Assembly: GCA_021737445.1 (NCBI GenBank) | Contig: JAIPDY010000157.1 | Location: forward strand, 1-7,617 | Length of the DNA: 7,617 nt | Origin: Desulfotignum sp. | GTDB taxonomy: Bacteria; Desulfobacterota; Desulfobacteria; Desulfobacterales; Desulfobacteraceae | Direction of reading: 5' to 3' | Part shown: one piece after another, positions 6,281-7,617 of the stretch | Layout: every line of letters starts with the position of its first letter | Position numbering within the stretch: the stretch's first letter is position 1 | Program-made: the position numbers and the translations under genes | Notes under the pieces: generated by a model | What the model was told of the DNA's origin: nothing | What the model saw: only the letters and a program-made list of their open reading frames with translations | Database searches by the model: none

Positions 6281-6994
6281 TCAGGCCCCCAGATAGGCTT
6301 TTTTCACATCCGGATTGTCAAGAAGCTCATCTGTGGGGCCTTCCAGCACCAGGGAACCATTTTCAATAACATACCCCCTCTGGGCGAATTTCAGGGCCAG
6401 CCTGGCGTTCTGTTCCACCAGCAGTATGGTGGTGCCCAGTTTGTTGATCTCCTTCAAGGCATCAAACATGTCCAGCATGAGCAGGGGTGCCAGCCCCATG
6501 GAGGGTTCATCCAGAAGCATCATCTGGTGTCCGGACATATACCCTCTGCCAACGGCCAGCATCTGCTGCTCACCGCCGGACAGGGTGCCTGCCAGCTGGT
6601 GGCGGCGCTCTTCCAGTCTGGGAAACAGGTCAAACACCCATTTTCTGTCCGCTTCTATCTGGTCTTTGTCTTTTCTGGCAAAACAGGCCAGGGTCAGGTT
6701 CTCGGTCACTGTGAGGTTTCCGAAAATGCGGCGGCCTTCCGGCACATGGGAGATCCCCAGTTTGGACACCACCTTGTCAGCTGAATATTTTAAAATGTTC
6801 TGGCCGTTGAATTCCAAGACAGATCCTGGTTCACAGGGGATCATCCGGGAAATGGCGCGCAGGGTGGTGCTTTTGCCCGCACCGTTGGCACCGATGATGG
6901 TGAGGATTTCACCTGGAGCCACAGAAAAGCTGATGCCGTGAAGGGCCTTGATATTTCCATAGGAGACATTCAGGTTTTGGATGTTAAGCTGCAT
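6281..6994 (-). CDS. livF: Branched-chain amino acid type ABC transporter ATPase, LivF family
   Basis: LivF is one of two cytoplasmic ATPases that power the high-affinity Liv-type importer (LivFGHM plus a periplasmic binding protein). The 237 residues match the family length. Visible are Walker A GANGAGKST (35-43), the Q-loop region near SRMIP, the LivF-type VPEGRRIFGNLTVTENL (84-100), ABC signature LSGGEQQ (138-144), Walker B MMLLDEPSMGLAP (158-170) and VEQNA (193-197), where LivF proteins carry Gln instead of the usual switch His. The start ATG overlaps the livG stop by one base (TGATG) and is preceded by AGGAGG at 8 nt. It is the last gene of its operon in this window and converges on lpdA. 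The substrate cannot be told from the ATPase: hydrophobic amino acids are usual, but urea or aromatic compounds are known for relatives. Confidence 0.95.
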   Translation of the reverse strand: MQLNIQNLNVSYGNIKALHGISFSVAPGEILTIIGANGAGKSTTLRAISRMIPCEPGSVLEFNGQNILKYSADKVVSKLGISHVPEGRRIFGNLTVTENLTLACFARKDKDQIEADRKWVFDLFPRLEERRHQLAGTLSGGEQQMLAVGRGYMSGHQMMLLDEPSMGLAPLLMLDMFDALKEINKLGTTILLVEQNARLALKFAQRGYVIENGSLVLEGPTDELLDNPDVKKAYLGA

Positions 6995-7617
6995 CAGATC
7001 ATATCCTCCTTGCCCAGATAGGCTTCAATCACCTGGGGGTTGTTCTGGATTTCTTCGGGCGGGCCTTGGGCGATCACTTCCCCGAACACCAGGGTCTGGA
7101 TCGATTCACATAATTCCATGACAAATTTCATGCGGTGCTCGATCAGAAAAATCGCCACGTTGAAATCCTTGTGGACCTGGCGGATGATGCGGATCATCTT
7201 CACCAGTTCATCAGGTGTCATGCCTGCGGTGGGTTCATCTAAAAACAGCACTTTGGGATTGGTGGCCATGGCCCGGGCCATTTCCACCCGGCGCTGAGCC
7301 CCATAGGGCAGGCTGGTCACAAGATCGTTGGCATATCTGTCGATATCAAACAGTTGCATAAGGCGGTGGGCATTCTCCATGACCCGGTTTTCCTGGTCCC
7401 GGCAGGATTTGGTGTTGAAAAACGCACCCAGCAGCCCATAGTCCAGCTGGGAATAATGGGCCATGCGGATATGGTCCACCACATTCATGTGCCGCCACAG
7501 CGCCAGGTTCTGGAATGTTCTGCCCAGGCCCCTGGCAGCTATTTCATTGGTCTCAAGGCCTTTGATGTTTTTGTTTTCCAAAAAAATTTCGCCTTCAGAA
7601 GGGGTATACACCCCGGT
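6994..7617 (-). CDS. livG: Branched-chain amino acid type ABC transporter ATPase, LivG family, 5' part missing
   Basis: LivG is the partner ATPase of LivF. The open frame runs to the right edge, giving 207 residues. LivG proteins are about 250-260 long, so about 45-50 N-terminal residues, including the Walker A loop, are outside. The GTG at 7611-7609 is internal (the frame reads Thr-Gly-Val-Tyr-Thr-Pro) and is not a start. Visible features are the Q-loop GLGRTFQN with following LALWRHMNVVDH, a LivG-type insertion rich in charged residues, the signature LPYGAQRRVEMARAMA, Walker B KVLFLDEPTAGMTPDE and the switch-His segment IFLIEHRMKFVMELC. The C-terminus ends NNPQVIEAYLGKEDMI, typical of LivG. 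The 1-nt overlap with livF suggests coupled translation. The permease and binding-protein genes would be expected beyond the right edge. Confidence 0.95.
   Translation of the reverse strand, partial: TGVYTPSEGEIFLENKNIKGLETNEIAARGLGRTFQNLALWRHMNVVDHIRMAHYSQLDYGLLGAFFNTKSCRDQENRVMENAHRLMQLFDIDRYANDLVTSLPYGAQRRVEMARAMATNPKVLFLDEPTAGMTPDELVKMIRIIRQVHKDFNVAIFLIEHRMKFVMELCESIQTLVFGEVIAQGPPEEIQNNPQVIEAYLGKEDMI
7003..7010 (-). promoter_or_regulatory. Ribosome binding site of livF, inside livG
   Basis: AGGAGGAT on the minus strand lies 8 nt upstream of the livF ATG and is embedded in the final livG codons. It supports the chosen livF start over any downstream alternative. Confidence 0.8.

Noticed and set aside
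7609..7611. GTG as the start codon of livG
   Set aside because: The frame stays open upstream to the window edge and the protein would lack the Walker A loop. The residues before it (Thr-Gly) fit the usual LivG sequence just after the P-loop region.

Overview
This window looks like ordinary chromosomal DNA from a mesophilic bacterium of moderate GC content. My best guess is an anaerobic Desulfobacterota (Desulfobacteraceae-like) organism. The guess rests on the split P-protein (GcvPA plus GcvPB), the long, divergent T-protein, and the codon and protein style. It is inference from memory, not a search result. There are no mobile elements, CRISPR arrays, tRNA or rRNA genes, and no gene-free stretch longer than 213 bases.

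Layout. From the left edge to 4520 every gene lies on the minus strand. In transcription order they are an Lrp/AsnC-family regulator (4077-4520), gcvT (2769-4019), gcvH (2353-2751), gcvPA (1014-2348) and gcvPB (from 1014, running off the left edge after 338 codons). Spacing is tight: 57 nt, 17 nt, 4 nt, then a 1-nt TAATG overlap. This suggests one operon encoding the P, H and T proteins of the glycine cleavage system. A very AT-rich 213-nt gap separates the regulator from lpdA (4734-6167, plus strand), which encodes dihydrolipoamide dehydrogenase, the L-protein. The gap has plausible divergent promoters and a mirror-symmetric inverted repeat between them. lpdA converges on livF (6281-6994) and livG (6994 to the right edge, 5' end missing). 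These are the two ATPase genes of a branched-chain amino acid type ABC importer, overlapping by 1 nt. The short lpdA/livF gap holds a nested inverted repeat.

How the genes work together. GcvP decarboxylates glycine and passes the aminomethyl group to the lipoyl arm of GcvH. GcvT moves the one-carbon unit to tetrahydrofolate and releases ammonia. LpdA reoxidises the dihydrolipoyl arm with NAD+. The system is reversible, so it may break down glycine or make it from CO2, ammonia and methylene-tetrahydrofolate. The adjacent Lrp-type protein is the obvious candidate local regulator. The Liv ATPases probably belong to a separate import operon continuing past the right edge.

I found no clear sign of an undescribed system. 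The points most worth a second look are the symmetric divergent promoter region, the AT-rich repeat units between the regulator and gcvT, the divergent GcvT, and the nested inverted repeat at 6166-6256.
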